DNA from: Aureimonas mangrovi
GTDB lineage: Bacteria > Pseudomonadota > Alphaproteobacteria > Rhizobiales > Rhizobiaceae
Direction: 5' to 3'
DNA: 64,000 nucleotides
NCBI RefSeq assembly: GCF_014058705.1
Contig: NZ_CP059692.1
Location: forward strand, 935,001-999,000
Shown here: one piece after another, positions 18,946 to 27,851 of the stretch
How positions within the stretch are numbered: position 1 is the first letter of the stretch
Layout: each line of letters opens with the position of its first letter
Notes under the pieces: generated by a model
Told to the model about the DNA's origin: nothing
Seen by the model: only the letters and a program-made list of their open reading frames with translations
The model's database searches: none
Made by a program: the position numbers and the translations under genes

Positions 18946-19724
18946 TGGCGCGCTTCAAGCTCACCGTCGAATATGACGGCGCGCCCTTCTGCGGCTGGCA
19001 GCGGCAGGACAACGGCTTCTCGGTGCAGGCGGCACTGGAAGCCGTCCTGAAGGAGTTCTCCGGCGAGGATGTCACGGTGTTCGGCGCGGGGCGCACGGAT
19101 GCGGGCGTCCATGCGACGGGGCAGGTCTGCCACGTGGACCTCTCCCGCGAGTGGCCGGGGGACACGGTGCGCGATGCCCTGAACGCACGCCTGCGCGAGG
19201 CGGGCGGCGTCATCGTCATCTCCGCCGAGCGGGTGGCGGACGGGTTCGACGCGCGCTTTTCGGCGCGGCGGCGGCACTATCTCTACCGCATCCTCAACCG
19301 CCGCCCGCCGCCAAGCCTCCTCAAGGGGCAAGTGTGGTGGGTGTGGAAGCCGCTCGATGTGGCGGCGATGGACGAGGCTGCCAAGCGGCTTCTCGGCACG
19401 CACGACTTCACGACCTTCCGCTCCACGCACTGCCAGGCCAAGAACCCGGTGCGCACGCTCGACAGGCTCGATGTCGTCGCCGGGCCGGGGCAGGAAGTGC
19501 ATATCCACGCCAGCGCGCAGTCCTTCCTGCACAATCAGATCCGTTCGCTGGCCGGATCGCTCAAGCTCGTCGGCGAGCACCGCTGGAGTGCGGACGACCT
19601 CGTCTCGGCGCTGCAGGCGCGCGACCGCAAGCGCTGCGGGCCCGTCGCTCCGCCGGACGGGCTGTATCTGACCGAGGTCGACTATACGAGCGGGATGCCC
19701 GTGAGGTCCGCCACCGCCACATAG
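18945..19724 (+). CDS. truA: tRNA pseudouridine(38-40) synthase TruA
   Basis: Converts uridines 38, 39 and 40 of the tRNA anticodon arm to pseudouridine. The 259-residue protein shows [20 protein letters not shown] at the N-terminus, the catalytic Asp in [14 protein letters not shown] (about residue 52), [11 protein letters not shown] and FLHNQIRSL. The length is standard. It is the third gene of def-fmt-truA. Its last 43 bases overlap a convergent membrane-protein gene, a layout seen in related genomes. Confidence 0.97.
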   Translation: MARFKLTVEYDGAPFCGWQRQDNGFSVQAALEAVLKEFSGEDVTVFGAGRTDAGVHATGQVCHVDLSREWPGDTVRDALNARLREAGGVIVISAERVADGFDARFSARRRHYLYRILNRRPPPSLLKGQVWWVWKPLDVAAMDEAAKRLLGTHDFTTFRSTHCQAKNPVRTLDRLDVVAGPGQEVHIHASAQSFLHNQIRSLAGSLKLVGEHRWSADDLVSALQARDRKRCGPVAPPDGLYLTEVDYTSGMPVRSATAT

Positions 19725-20317
19725 GCGAGGAACGAGCAGAAAACGGTCAGCGCCACGATGCCGGTCGAGACCGTGTGATCGAGGTCCGTCGCCGCCGCAA
19801 CGAGCCGCACGGTCAGGACCACGGAGCCCAGCATCAGGACGAGACCGAGAACGCTTCCCCCTTCGCCGCGCCCGGCGATAAGGAGCAGGATCCAGACTGG
19901 CGCGAGACACCAGGCGATCAGCGCGCTGCCCCAGTTGAGCGTGACGATCAGCGGTACGATGCGGCGTGAGAAGCCGAGTGGATGCGCGGCGAGCGCGAGG
20001 ACGAGGAGCGGGAAGAGCCAGGCGGTGAGGTCAGCGAAGGCGTGGGCGCCGTAGAGCGCGACGGTGCCCACGTCGGCGGCGGGAACGGTGCGTTCCACCT
20101 GCTCGTATTCGATCCAGGCAAGGGCCATCGGCGGCAGCGCAACGGGGATGGCGCCAAAGGAATTCCAGAAACCGTCGGCCGTCAGGTCGAAACGCTTCAG
20201 CCCGTCGCGCTTGCCGGCCATGAGCCGGGCGGCGCCCGAGAAGTAGCGCAGTATGTCCGCCAGGGACGGAATGAAATCAGGCGTAGGCGGCGAACCAGCG
20301 GGTGATGAAGGCCTCAT
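19682..20317 (-). CDS. hypothetical integral membrane protein
   Basis: Up to 211 residues with about five hydrophobic segments (for example [50 protein letters not shown]). It has no recognised transport or enzymatic motif. It overlaps truA convergently by 43 bases and the end of dapE by 41 bases on the same strand, which suggests translational coupling to dapE. The real start may lie inside this overlap at a non-ATG codon just after residue 14 ([11 protein letters not shown]), since the first residues look like dapE read in another frame. Function is unknown. Confidence 0.78.
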   Translation of the reverse strand: MRPSSPAGSPPTPDFIPSLADILRYFSGAARLMAGKRDGLKRFDLTADGFWNSFGAIPVALPPMALAWIEYEQVERTVPAADVGTVALYGAHAFADLTAWLFPLLVLALAAHPLGFSRRIVPLIVTLNWGSALIAWCLAPVWILLLIAGRGEGGSVLGLVLMLGSVVLTVRLVAAATDLDHTVSTGIVALTVFCSFLAYVAVADLTGIPLV

Positions 20318-21458
20318 AGACCACCGTCAGCGTTTCGAGATCGGCAAGCGACACTCTCTCATTGGCCATATGCATGGTCTGTCCGACAAGCCCGAATTCG
20401 ACCACAGGACAGTGATCCTTGATGAACCGGGCGTCGGACGTGCCGCCCGAGGTCGACAATTCCGGGCGTTTGCCCGTGACGTCCTCGATCGCCTGCGACA
20501 GTGCGTCCGTTAGCGGACCCTGCATCGTCAGGAAGACGTCGGAGGAGGGCGAGCGCCACGCGAACGCCGCATCGAAGCCGCCGGGCTGCGACGCTATGGC
20601 CCGGGCGACGCGCTCTTCCAGTTCGGCTCGAAGGCGGGACGCGTCCCAACGGTCGTTGAAGCGGACATTGAAGGCGAGCGTGCAGCGCGCCGGGATCACG
20701 TTGGTGGCGGCGTTGCCGGTGTCGACGGACGTGACCTCCAGGTTGGAAGGCTGGAAATCGGCCGAGCCTGCGTCCAGAGGCTCGTCCTGCAGCGCCGCTA
20801 GGACGGGGCCAAGCACCCGCATCGGGTTCAGCGCGCGCTGAGGGTAGGCGACGTGACCCTGCCGCCCAGTCACCGTGACGACGCCGGAGAGCGAGCCGCG
20901 GCGGCCGATCTTGACCATGTCGCCGATTGTCTCCGGGTTCGTCGGCTCGCCCACCACGCAGGCATCGTAGCGCTCGCCGCGCGCGGCCGCGAAGTCGAGG
21001 AGCCGCACCGTGCCGTTGATCGCGGGGCCCTCCTCGTCTCCGGTGATGAGGAGCGAGACGCGGCCCGCCGGCAACTTGCCCGCAGCGTGGAGCCTGGCGA
21101 GGGCGGCGACGAAACAGGCAATGCCGCCCTTCATGTCCACCGCGCCGCGTCCGTAGATCTCGTTGCGCTCTTCCGCGCCCGAGAAAGGCGGATGGCGCCA
21201 GTCCGCCTCGTCGCCAGGAGGCACGACATCCGTGTGGCCGGCGAAGACGAGATGCGGACCGGCCTCGCCGCGCCGGGCGAGAAGGTTCTCGACGTCGGGC
21301 GTGCCGGGCGCCGAGAAGACCGGGCGCTCGATCGAGAAGCCGAGCGGGGCGAGCATCTCAGCGAGCGCGGACAGGGCCCCGCCTTCCGCAGGTGTCACCG
21401 ACGGACAGCGGATCAGGGTCTTCAGATTGGCGGCGGGATCGATGGGGAGAGCGGTCAT
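20277..21458 (-). CDS. dapE: succinyl-diaminopimelate desuccinylase
   Basis: Hydrolyses N-succinyl-LL-diaminopimelate in the lysine and peptidoglycan precursor pathway. The 393-residue M20 enzyme has the metal-binding HTDVVPPGDE, catalytic region DMKGGIACFVAAL, TGDEEGPAINGT, and the C-terminal TSGGTSDARFI. It is on the same strand as dapD (23631-24479) but separated from it by an oppositely oriented lipoprotein gene. The downstream membrane protein overlaps its end. Confidence 0.96.
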   Translation of the reverse strand: MTALPIDPAANLKTLIRCPSVTPAEGGALSALAEMLAPLGFSIERPVFSAPGTPDVENLLARRGEAGPHLVFAGHTDVVPPGDEADWRHPPFSGAEERNEIYGRGAVDMKGGIACFVAALARLHAAGKLPAGRVSLLITGDEEGPAINGTVRLLDFAAARGERYDACVVGEPTNPETIGDMVKIGRRGSLSGVVTVTGRQGHVAYPQRALNPMRVLGPVLAALQDEPLDAGSADFQPSNLEVTSVDTGNAATNVIPARCTLAFNVRFNDRWDASRLRAELEERVARAIASQPGGFDAAFAWRSPSSDVFLTMQGPLTDALSQAIEDVTGKRPELSTSGGTSDARFIKDHCPVVEFGLVGQTMHMANERVSLADLETLTVVYEAFITRWFAAYA

Positions 21459-21632
21459 GGCGCTTCCTTAGAAGCTGGCATGCCGGGCGCCAAGCCCGCT
21501 GCGATTGATGCCGATTCGCAACAGCGGCTGAAAGTTGTTAACCATACGGCAGGGGTGCGCGAAGCTTTGCCTTGTTTCGGCCCCCATGAGCCCGAAAAAG
21601 CAGGGCAGGGGCAATGGCTCGGGGGCCAACAC

Positions 21633-22652
21633 ATGCTGTCAGTCGCGGTCGGATCGCTGAAGGCGCTCGTTCTTTCGAATGGGCGGTGGCGTCCTCTCGT
21701 TGCGGCAGCACTCGTTTCCCCGCTTCTCCTGACGGCCTGCGTCTCCGGTGAAGGCGGCATGGTCGGCCTTGCCGAGGTGGGCTCGACACCGCGCACCGAG
21801 GACGCGGCGGCAGCCGAAACGTCCGAGGATGCCCTGCCCGGCGTCGAGAACGCCAGCGCCGAGGCGAGCGAGGCAGCCGCGAGCGTGACGGCGCTGGCTC
21901 CGGTTCGCGAGAACGGCACCATCTCCGGTTCGGCGGCGATCGACCGCATGATTACGGCCGCAGCCGACGAGAACGGGGTGCCGCGCGAACTCGCCTTCGC
22001 CGTGGTGCATGTGGAAAGCCGCTACAATCCGCGCGCCAAGGGCGCCGGTGTCTACGGTCTGTCGCAGATCAAGCCGGCGACGGCCCGCTCGATGGGCTTC
22101 AGCGGCTCGACCGAGGCGCTCTACGACCCAGAGACGAATTTGCGCTACGGCATGCGCTACCTGAAGGGCGCTTGGGAGCGTGGCGGCGGCGATGTCTGCC
22201 AGGCCTCGATGAAATACAAGGGCGGACACCGCGCGACGACCATGACGCGCTCGGCCCAGACCTACTGCTCCAACGTGAAGCGCCACATGGCCGCGATCAC
22301 CGGGCGGCCGATGCCGGCGGCGAGCGAGGCCGTGCAGGTCGCCTCTGCCCCGGCCGAAGTGGCCTCGACGGTCGCGGCCGCAATCGCGCCGTCGGCCCGG
22401 CCGGCAAGCCCGGCTGCGCAGGCCATCGAGGCGAACAACACAGTCGCGGCGGCCGCACCCGCTCCTGTCGAGGCAAAGACAGCGCTGGCTGCGGCGGTGC
22501 CGGAAACGCCGGCCGCCGAGACGCCGGTCGCGGCAGCGGCCGAGCCCGAGAAGGTGACGGGCGGGCGCGTGGCGCATGTGCCTGTGGCTGCTTCGGCCCC
22601 GGTCGCGACGGCCGCCTTCGCGGCACCGGACAGCGCACGCTTCGGCGACTAG
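21633..22652 (+). CDS. SLT-type lytic transglycosylase, predicted lipoprotein
   Basis: Predicted outer-membrane lipoprotein of 339 residues. The signal ends in a lipobox (LLLTAC, Cys about residue 33). It is followed by an acidic Ala/Glu/Ser linker, then a soluble-lytic-transglycosylase domain (about 100-215) with catalytic Glu in AVVHVESRYNPRA and GVYGLSQIKPATARSMGF. The final 110 residues are an Ala/Pro/Val-rich low-complexity tail, possibly cell-wall spanning. The ATG at 21633 is chosen because it begins the signal sequence. It is divergent from dapE. Confidence 0.93.
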   Translation: MLSVAVGSLKALVLSNGRWRPLVAAALVSPLLLTACVSGEGGMVGLAEVGSTPRTEDAAAAETSEDALPGVENASAEASEAAASVTALAPVRENGTISGSAAIDRMITAAADENGVPRELAFAVVHVESRYNPRAKGAGVYGLSQIKPATARSMGFSGSTEALYDPETNLRYGMRYLKGAWERGGGDVCQASMKYKGGHRATTMTRSAQTYCSNVKRHMAAITGRPMPAASEAVQVASAPAEVASTVAAAIAPSARPASPAAQAIEANNTVAAAAPAPVEAKTALAAAVPETPAAETPVAAAAEPEKVTGGRVAHVPVAASAPVATAAFAAPDSARFGD

Positions 22653-22678
22653 TCTTGAACTGATATCCCGAGGAGCCG

Positions 22679-23626
22679 TCAGAGCTCGCCGGGCATCCGC
22701 CCGCCAGCGAAGAACGACGACAGATTGTCGAGCATCCGGTCCTGCTGGGCTTCCTGCGCGAGCCGCGTGTTGGCCGCGACATGCGGGGTGAGCACTACGT
22801 TGTCCAGCGCGCGCAGTCGCATCGGCACGTCCGGCTCGGTCTCGAACACGTCGAGCGCCGCGCCAGCGATCGCCTGCGCCTCCAGCGCATCGCACAGCGC
22901 CTCGGTATCGACCGCGATCCCGCGCGAGATGTTGACGAGCGTGCCGCTCGGGCCGAGGGCACGCAGGATGTCCGCATTCACCGCGTGACGGTTCTCGGCG
23001 CTGGCGCGCACGGCAACGAGAAGGACATCGCACCATTCGGCAAGTGCCGCGAGCCCGTCGAAATAGGCGTAGGGCACGTCGGCGACGCGGTTGCGGTTGT
23101 GATAGCCGATCTCGCATCCGAAGGCCTCGAGGCGCGGTGCCGCGAGCCGTCCGACCGAGCCGAGCCCGTAGATGCCGACGCGCCGCCCGTAGAGCCCGGG
23201 GACCATCGGCATGCGCTCGACGGAATTGCCCTGCCAGCGGCCCTCGCGCACGAAACGGTCGCCGGAGGCAAGTTGTCGCGTGGAGGCGAGGATCGAGCCG
23301 ACAGCGAACTCGGCGACGCTGATGGCGTTGGCAGCGCCCGCATTGGCAATGCGGATGCCCTTCGAGCGCGCGTGCGCACCGTCGACGCCCTCGTGGCCGG
23401 TGCCGTAGAGTGCGATCATCTCCAGCGCGGGCAGCGCGTCGATGAAGGCGGCGTCGGTGCGCATCGTGCCCATGGTGAGAAGCGCGACGGCGCGCTCCGC
23501 CCCGGCGGGAAGGTCTTCGACGCGCGAGGCGGGCAGGGGGCCGAGCACCTCGTAGGATGCCTCGAGCTTCTCGACGATGCGGCGCGGCAGCTTCGGCACC
23601 ATCAGGACGACGGGACGCGCGGTCAT
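22679..23626 (-). CDS. D-isomer-specific 2-hydroxyacid dehydrogenase
   Basis: NAD(P)-dependent reductase of a 2-oxoacid, likely a glyoxylate/hydroxypyruvate reductase-type enzyme. The 315-residue protein has the nucleotide motif YGLGSVGR, the catalytic Arg in NISRGIAVD, Glu in DVFETEPDV and His in LTPHVAANT. It starts 4 bases after the dapD stop on the same strand, so the two are co-transcribed. No direct step in lysine synthesis needs it, so the link may be positional only. Substrate not determined. Confidence 0.9.
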   Translation of the reverse strand: MTARPVVLMVPKLPRRIVEKLEASYEVLGPLPASRVEDLPAGAERAVALLTMGTMRTDAAFIDALPALEMIALYGTGHEGVDGAHARSKGIRIANAGAANAISVAEFAVGSILASTRQLASGDRFVREGRWQGNSVERMPMVPGLYGRRVGIYGLGSVGRLAAPRLEAFGCEIGYHNRNRVADVPYAYFDGLAALAEWCDVLLVAVRASAENRHAVNADILRALGPSGTLVNISRGIAVDTEALCDALEAQAIAGAALDVFETEPDVPMRLRALDNVVLTPHVAANTRLAQEAQQDRMLDNLSSFFAGGRMPGEL

Positions 23627-23630
23627 GCCG

Positions 23631-24479
23631 TCAGTTCCGCAGGAGGTCGTTGATCGAGGTCTTGGAGCGGGTGCGCTCGTCGACGCGCTTGACGATGACC
23701 GCGCAGTAGAGGGCGGGACCCGGCTCGCCGTTGCCCATCGCCTTGCCGGGCAGCGAGCCCGCGACGACGACGGAGTAGGGCGGCACCTCGCCATAGGTGA
23801 CCCGGCCGGTCTCGCGGTCCACGATCTTGGTCGACTGGCCGAGGAAGACACCCATGCCAAGGACCGATCCCTCGCGCACAATGCAGCCCTCGACGACCTC
23901 GGAGCGCGCGCCGATGAAGCAATTGTCCTCGATGATGGTCGGGCCGGCCTGCAGCGGCTCCAGGACGCCGCCGATGCCCACGCCGCCGGACAGGTGGACG
24001 TTTGCCCCGATCTGCGCGCAGGAGCCGACCGTCGCCCAGGTGTCGACCATCGTGCCCTCGCCGACATGGGCGCCGAGATTGACGAAGGAGGGCATGAGGA
24101 TCGCGCCCTTGCCGATGAAGGCCGAACGGCGGACGATCGCGCCCGGTACCGCGCGGAAGCCTTCGGCGCGGAAGCGGTTCTCGCCCCAGCCGTCGAACTT
24201 GGAGGGCACCTTGTCCCACCACGGCGCGCCGCCGGGGCCGCCCGCGATCATCTCCATGTCGTTGAGGCGGAAGGACAGGAGGACGGCCTTCTTCAGCCAC
24301 TGGTTGACGGTCCAGTTGCCGTCCGCGCCCCGCTCGGCGACGCGTCGCTCGCCGCTGTCTAGGAGCGCGAGCGCAGCCTCGACCGCATCGCGCACCGCGC
24401 CGGTGGTGGTGGCCGAGATCGTGTCGCGCGCCTCGAAGGCTTCGTCGATCGTCGTCTCGAGGCTGGCGTGGTCGGTCAT
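23631..24479 (-). CDS. dapD: tetrahydrodipicolinate N-succinyltransferase
   Basis: Transfers succinyl from succinyl-CoA to tetrahydrodipicolinate, two steps before DapE. The 282-residue protein has the N-terminal helical domain and a left-handed beta-helix of hexapeptide repeats ([20 protein letters not shown]; then [20 protein letters not shown]). The length is typical. It is divergent from a stress-type promoter and small gene at 24553-24903. Confidence 0.97.
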   Translation of the reverse strand: MTDHASLETTIDEAFEARDTISATTTGAVRDAVEAALALLDSGERRVAERGADGNWTVNQWLKKAVLLSFRLNDMEMIAGGPGGAPWWDKVPSKFDGWGENRFRAEGFRAVPGAIVRRSAFIGKGAILMPSFVNLGAHVGEGTMVDTWATVGSCAQIGANVHLSGGVGIGGVLEPLQAGPTIIEDNCFIGARSEVVEGCIVREGSVLGMGVFLGQSTKIVDRETGRVTYGEVPPYSVVVAGSLPGKAMGNGEPGPALYCAVIVKRVDERTRSKTSINDLLRN

Positions 24480-24552
24480 CGGCTTGAATGTCCCCGGTGG
24501 ATTGTGGCTCGGCCGGGATTAGGCGAGGCGCCGCGAAGGGTCAATGCGAAGG

Positions 24553-24578
24553 GGAACCGTGCAGGGAGCGCTCCCGTT
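24553..24578 (+). promoter_or_regulatory. EcfG-type general-stress promoter
   Basis: GGAAC at 24553-24557 and CGTT at 24575-24578 are separated by 17 bases. This is an exact match to the GGAAC-N16/17-CGTT consensus of the alphaproteobacterial general-stress sigma factor EcfG (SigT/RpoE2). The predicted start point is about 24585, giving a leader of roughly 28 bases to the ATG at 24613. A perfect 12-base palindrome GGGAGCGCTCCC (24564-24575) fills the spacer. Confidence 0.75.
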
Positions 24579-24612
24579 CGCCTGTGAAGTTTCATCGAGA
24601 AGGAAGATCGCG

Positions 24613-24903
24613 ATGTCAGGCCTGAACCCCGACCCGGAAATGATGCGTGAGCAGCAGGACAAGGACACGTCGGAGACCATCGAGCGCGACGAGACGCATG
24701 CCCGCAAAGGGCGAGAAGATGCGGACAAGGCGAGCGGGGTGGACCGTCACGCGGCCGACGACCACGCGATCGCCGATCCGGCGAAGGGCCAGGACGACGT
24801 CCTCGCCGAAAACCGCGCCCATGTCGGGCCAGGCGACGGCGCCCTGCATCGTGGAAGCAGGGGGCCGCTCGTGCGGCCGGATCGCTCGACGCTCGGGCGT
24901 TGA
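24613..24903 (+). CDS. small hydrophilic protein, putative general-stress gene
   Basis: A 96-residue, strongly charged protein (MSGLNPDPEMMREQQDKD at the start; many Asp, Glu, Arg and His), with no membrane segment and no recognised domain. It is likely intrinsically disordered. GAAGGA lies about 7 bases before the ATG. An EcfG-type promoter ends 34 bases upstream, which is the best evidence that the gene is real and that it responds to general stress. The C-terminal third is arginine- and glycine-rich and less convincing. It converges on the nucleotidase gene. Confidence 0.65.
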   Translation: MSGLNPDPEMMREQQDKDTSETIERDETHARKGREDADKASGVDRHAADDHAIADPAKGQDDVLAENRAHVGPGDGALHRGSRGPLVRPDRSTLGR

Positions 24904-24921
24904 GCGAAGGGCAAGCGACGA

Positions 24922-25647
24922 TCAGGCGCTGCGGACGCGCTGCAGAAAGTGGGCTAGGTCGTCGGTGACGAAGTCGATATGTCCGCCGTCGCGTCCTTCG
25001 TGCTCCCATGCATCTCCAACCACCGTCTCGAAATTCTGCGGCACGACGAGGACGGTGCGCATGCCGAGGCGCTTGGGTACTTCGAGATTGCGGGCGAGAT
25101 CCTCGAACATCACGGCGTTGGCCGTGTCGATCCGGTGCAGCCCCATGAACTTGTCATAGGTCTCGGCGGCTGGCTTTGGCACGAGGCCGGCGGCGACGAT
25201 GTCGAAGATGTCCTCGAAATGATCCTCGATGCCGAGTGCGCGCGCCGTGCGCTCGGCATGGCCGCGATCACCGTTGGTGAAGATGAACTTGCGGCCCGGC
25301 AGCGCCGCGATCTCGGCACCGAGCGCAGGATTAGGTTCGATCGCCGAATAATCGATGTCGTGGACGTAGTTCAGAAAGGCGTCGGGGTCGATACGATGCA
25401 GCGTCATCAGTCCGCGCAGCGTCGTGCCGTGGTTGCGATAGTAGTCCTTCTGCACGCGCCGCGCTTCGGCCGGATCGAGCGTCAACAGGTCGGCCACGTA
25501 CTCCGTCATACGCGCATCGATCTGCGCGAAGAGGTTGGTCCGGCGTGGATAAAGGGTGTTGTCGAGGTCGAACACCCAGTCGCGCACACCGTCGAAATCC
25601 TGCCGTTTGGCTTCGGGGGTGCGCTGGATGGTTTCGGTCTCGGTCAT
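24922..25647 (-). CDS. HAD-family pyrimidine 5'-nucleotidase
   Basis: Phosphatase of the haloacid-dehalogenase superfamily, 241 residues. The nucleophile motif is WVFDLDNTLYP, motif II is FIFTNGDRGHAERT, and the C-terminal motif NAVMFEDLARNLEVPKRLGM matches the SDT1/pyrimidine 5'-nucleotidase subgroup. It is expected to dephosphorylate UMP/CMP-type nucleotides. It lies 80 bases downstream of argB on the same strand, a neighbour relation common in Rhizobiales. Confidence 0.9.
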   Translation of the reverse strand: MTETETIQRTPEAKRQDFDGVRDWVFDLDNTLYPRRTNLFAQIDARMTEYVADLLTLDPAEARRVQKDYYRNHGTTLRGLMTLHRIDPDAFLNYVHDIDYSAIEPNPALGAEIAALPGRKFIFTNGDRGHAERTARALGIEDHFEDIFDIVAAGLVPKPAAETYDKFMGLHRIDTANAVMFEDLARNLEVPKRLGMRTVLVVPQNFETVVGDAWEHEGRDGGHIDFVTDDLAHFLQRVRSA

Positions 25648-25727
25648 GGTCTCTCGGGCTGAAGTTCAGTTGAGGTGTCGCCGCGAATGCCGCTGGAAGA
25701 CCTATATAGGGTGGGCCGGGCCCGAAC

Positions 25728-26621
25728 TCACGGCACGATCAGCGTTCCCGCTCCGTGTTCGGTCAACAGTTCGAGCAGGACCGCGTGAAGCGTCTTGCCG
25801 TTGAGGATGACGACGCCGGCAACGCCGCGTGCGATCGCTTCGATGCAGGTCTCTACTTTCGGGATCATGCCGCCGGAGATCGTGCCGTCCGCGATGAGGG
25901 CACGAGCCTGAGCCACGGAAAGCTCCTTGATGAGCTCGCCGCTGCGATCGAGGACACCGGGAACGTCAGTAAGGAACAGAAGCCGCTCCGCACCCAGCGC
26001 GCCGGCGATGGCGCCGGCGAAAGTGTCGGCGTTAATGTTGTAGGTCGCCCCGTCGCGCCCCGGCGCCACCGGCGCGATGACCGGGATCATTTCGGAGCGG
26101 GCGAGAAGGTCGAGGAGCGTGCGGTCCACCTCAACGGGCTCGCCGACGAAGCCGAGGTCGAGCACGCGCTCGATGTTCGAATCCGGGTCGCGGTACGTCT
26201 TCTTGGCCTTCTCGGCGAAGACCATGTTGCCGTCCTTGCCGCAAAGGCCGATGGCCCATTCCCCCTCCGCGTTGATGAGCGCGACGATCTCCTTGTTGAT
26301 GGAGCCGGCTAGGACCATCTCGACGATCTCGACCGTTTTCTCGTCGGTGACGCGCAGGCCTCCCTCGAAGCGGCTTTCGATGCCCATCTTCTTCAGCATC
26401 GCGCCGATCTGCGGCCCGCCGCCATGCACGACGATCGGGTTGATGCCGGACTGCTTGAGAAGGGCGATGTCGCGCGCGAAGGCGCGGCCGAGCTCGGGCT
26501 GGCCCATTGCGTGACCCCCGTATTTCACAACCACGCTCTTGTTCTCGTAGGCCTGCATGAAGGGCAGGGCCTCGGCGAGGAGGCTCGCACGCTTTTCGTT
26601 GTTGTCGACAGCAGCGCTCAT
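25728..26621 (-). CDS. argB: acetylglutamate kinase
   Basis: Phosphorylates N-acetylglutamate in arginine synthesis. The 297-residue enzyme has [10 protein letters not shown] near the N-terminus, [13 protein letters not shown], and the nucleotide-site region [10 protein letters not shown] followed by [11 protein letters not shown]. The N-terminal extension before the kinase fold suggests the arginine-inhibited class, typical of this lineage. The ATG at 26621 has GGAGAGG upstream; the frame is open further but lacks support. Confidence 0.96.
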   Translation of the reverse strand: MSAAVDNNEKRASLLAEALPFMQAYENKSVVVKYGGHAMGQPELGRAFARDIALLKQSGINPIVVHGGGPQIGAMLKKMGIESRFEGGLRVTDEKTVEIVEMVLAGSINKEIVALINAEGEWAIGLCGKDGNMVFAEKAKKTYRDPDSNIERVLDLGFVGEPVEVDRTLLDLLARSEMIPVIAPVAPGRDGATYNINADTFAGAIAGALGAERLLFLTDVPGVLDRSGELIKELSVAQARALIADGTISGGMIPKVETCIEAIARGVAGVVILNGKTLHAVLLELLTEHGAGTLIVP

Positions 26622-26808
26622 CTCGGCCCCTCTCCGCTGGCTTTCCTGGGGCCCTCTTAGAACATCGCACACCGGGAATGAAGCGGTGCTAGGCGTTAAC
26701 CACCTTGTGATCGTCTCCATCGCATTCGACGCGAATTTTACGCTTATGGGTTGTCATTCTTTCGGCGAAGTTGCTGGAATGGTCTTCGAGGCGAGGGCTC
26801 GGTGAAGC

Positions 26809-27600
26809 GTGGGGCGACCAGTGCGCAAGAGAGCAACCGGAGCGGCCGTCACCGCCCTATGCGCAGCCGTCCTTGCCGCCTCCGCGGAGAGGGCGCTCGC
26901 CGGCGCCTGGACGCTGAAGGCCGGGGAGGGGCAGGCCATCGCGACGGTCGTCTCGGCATCGGCGGAGCGACGCTTCGACGGTTCGCGCGAACGGGTCGAG
27001 GCACCGCATTTCAGCAGCGAGAACGCTGACATCCTGCTCGAATACGGCGCGACCGACGTCGTGACGCTGCGCGCCAAGGGCGCCTACGGGGGCTGGCGTG
27101 TCGAAGACGGCGCGTCGGGTGAAGGCTTCGGTGTGCAGGAGTTCGGCGCGCGGGTCCGGGTGCTTGAGCGAGGACCCTATGTGGGCTCGGTGGAGGCGTC
27201 GCTGCGTGTGGCGGAGGCGCATGGAGACGTGACGGCCGGCTACGAGGTGCGGCTTCTCGCCGGTGCTTCCGCGGCAGTGCTGGGTCTCCCGTCTTTCGGC
27301 GATCTCCAGCTCGGCTACCGCTATGGCCCGTCTGGCCTTGCGTCCGAGGTCGTCGCGGACGTCACCCTCGGCATCCGGCCGTTCGAGCGCACGATGTTTC
27401 TTTTCCAGACTTTTTCGACGATGGCCGCAGAGACGGGCAGGAACGGCCTGCCGCTACACGATCGTCACCGCCTGCGCGCCAGCGTGGTCTTCGACGTGAC
27501 GCGCGCCATTTCGGTGCAGGCCGGTGCGGAGACGACGCTGGCCGGCTCGAACGTGGCCGCCGACAGCGGTTTTCTCGGCTCGCTCTGGTTCCGCTTCTGA
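26809..27600 (+). CDS. exported protein, possible outer-membrane beta-barrel
   Basis: A 263-residue protein with a GTG start, a signal peptide (about 1-32, ending ERALAGA) and no membrane helices afterwards. The mature part alternates polar and nonpolar residues in short strands with many glycines and ends in LWFRF. A terminal phenylalanine preceded by alternating hydrophobics is the usual signature of outer-membrane barrels. It resembles no family I can name with certainty. It is divergent from argB and stands alone before the ABC transporter operon. Confidence 0.72.
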   Translation: MGRPVRKRATGAAVTALCAAVLAASAERALAGAWTLKAGEGQAIATVVSASAERRFDGSRERVEAPHFSSENADILLEYGATDVVTLRAKGAYGGWRVEDGASGEGFGVQEFGARVRVLERGPYVGSVEASLRVAEAHGDVTAGYEVRLLAGASAAVLGLPSFGDLQLGYRYGPSGLASEVVADVTLGIRPFERTMFLFQTFSTMAAETGRNGLPLHDRHRLRASVVFDVTRAISVQAGAETTLAGSNVAADSGFLGSLWFRF

Positions 27601-27851
27601 ACGGCATGCGGCCAGAAGCGATACATCCTGTTCACCAAGCCGTGCTTTGCATGGCGAGAACAACTGTAAAGCGTTCGGTGACCCTTGGTTGCGTGCAGAT
27701 TGCAGGTAATGCGGACCGGAGGCGATTCTTTGTGCGTGCCTCTCTTGTCATCGCGTTCGAATGCGTGTTCATTCCCGCGATCCGGTTACGTTGGCGTCAG
27801 TCGAAAGTCTTGTCGTCCGCGCCGGGCCCCCTGAGAACTCTTGAGGATGGA

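Noticed and set aside
20853-21632. Upstream extension of the SLT lipoprotein across dapE
   Set aside because: It runs antisense through dapE; the signal peptide and lipobox fix the start at 21633.
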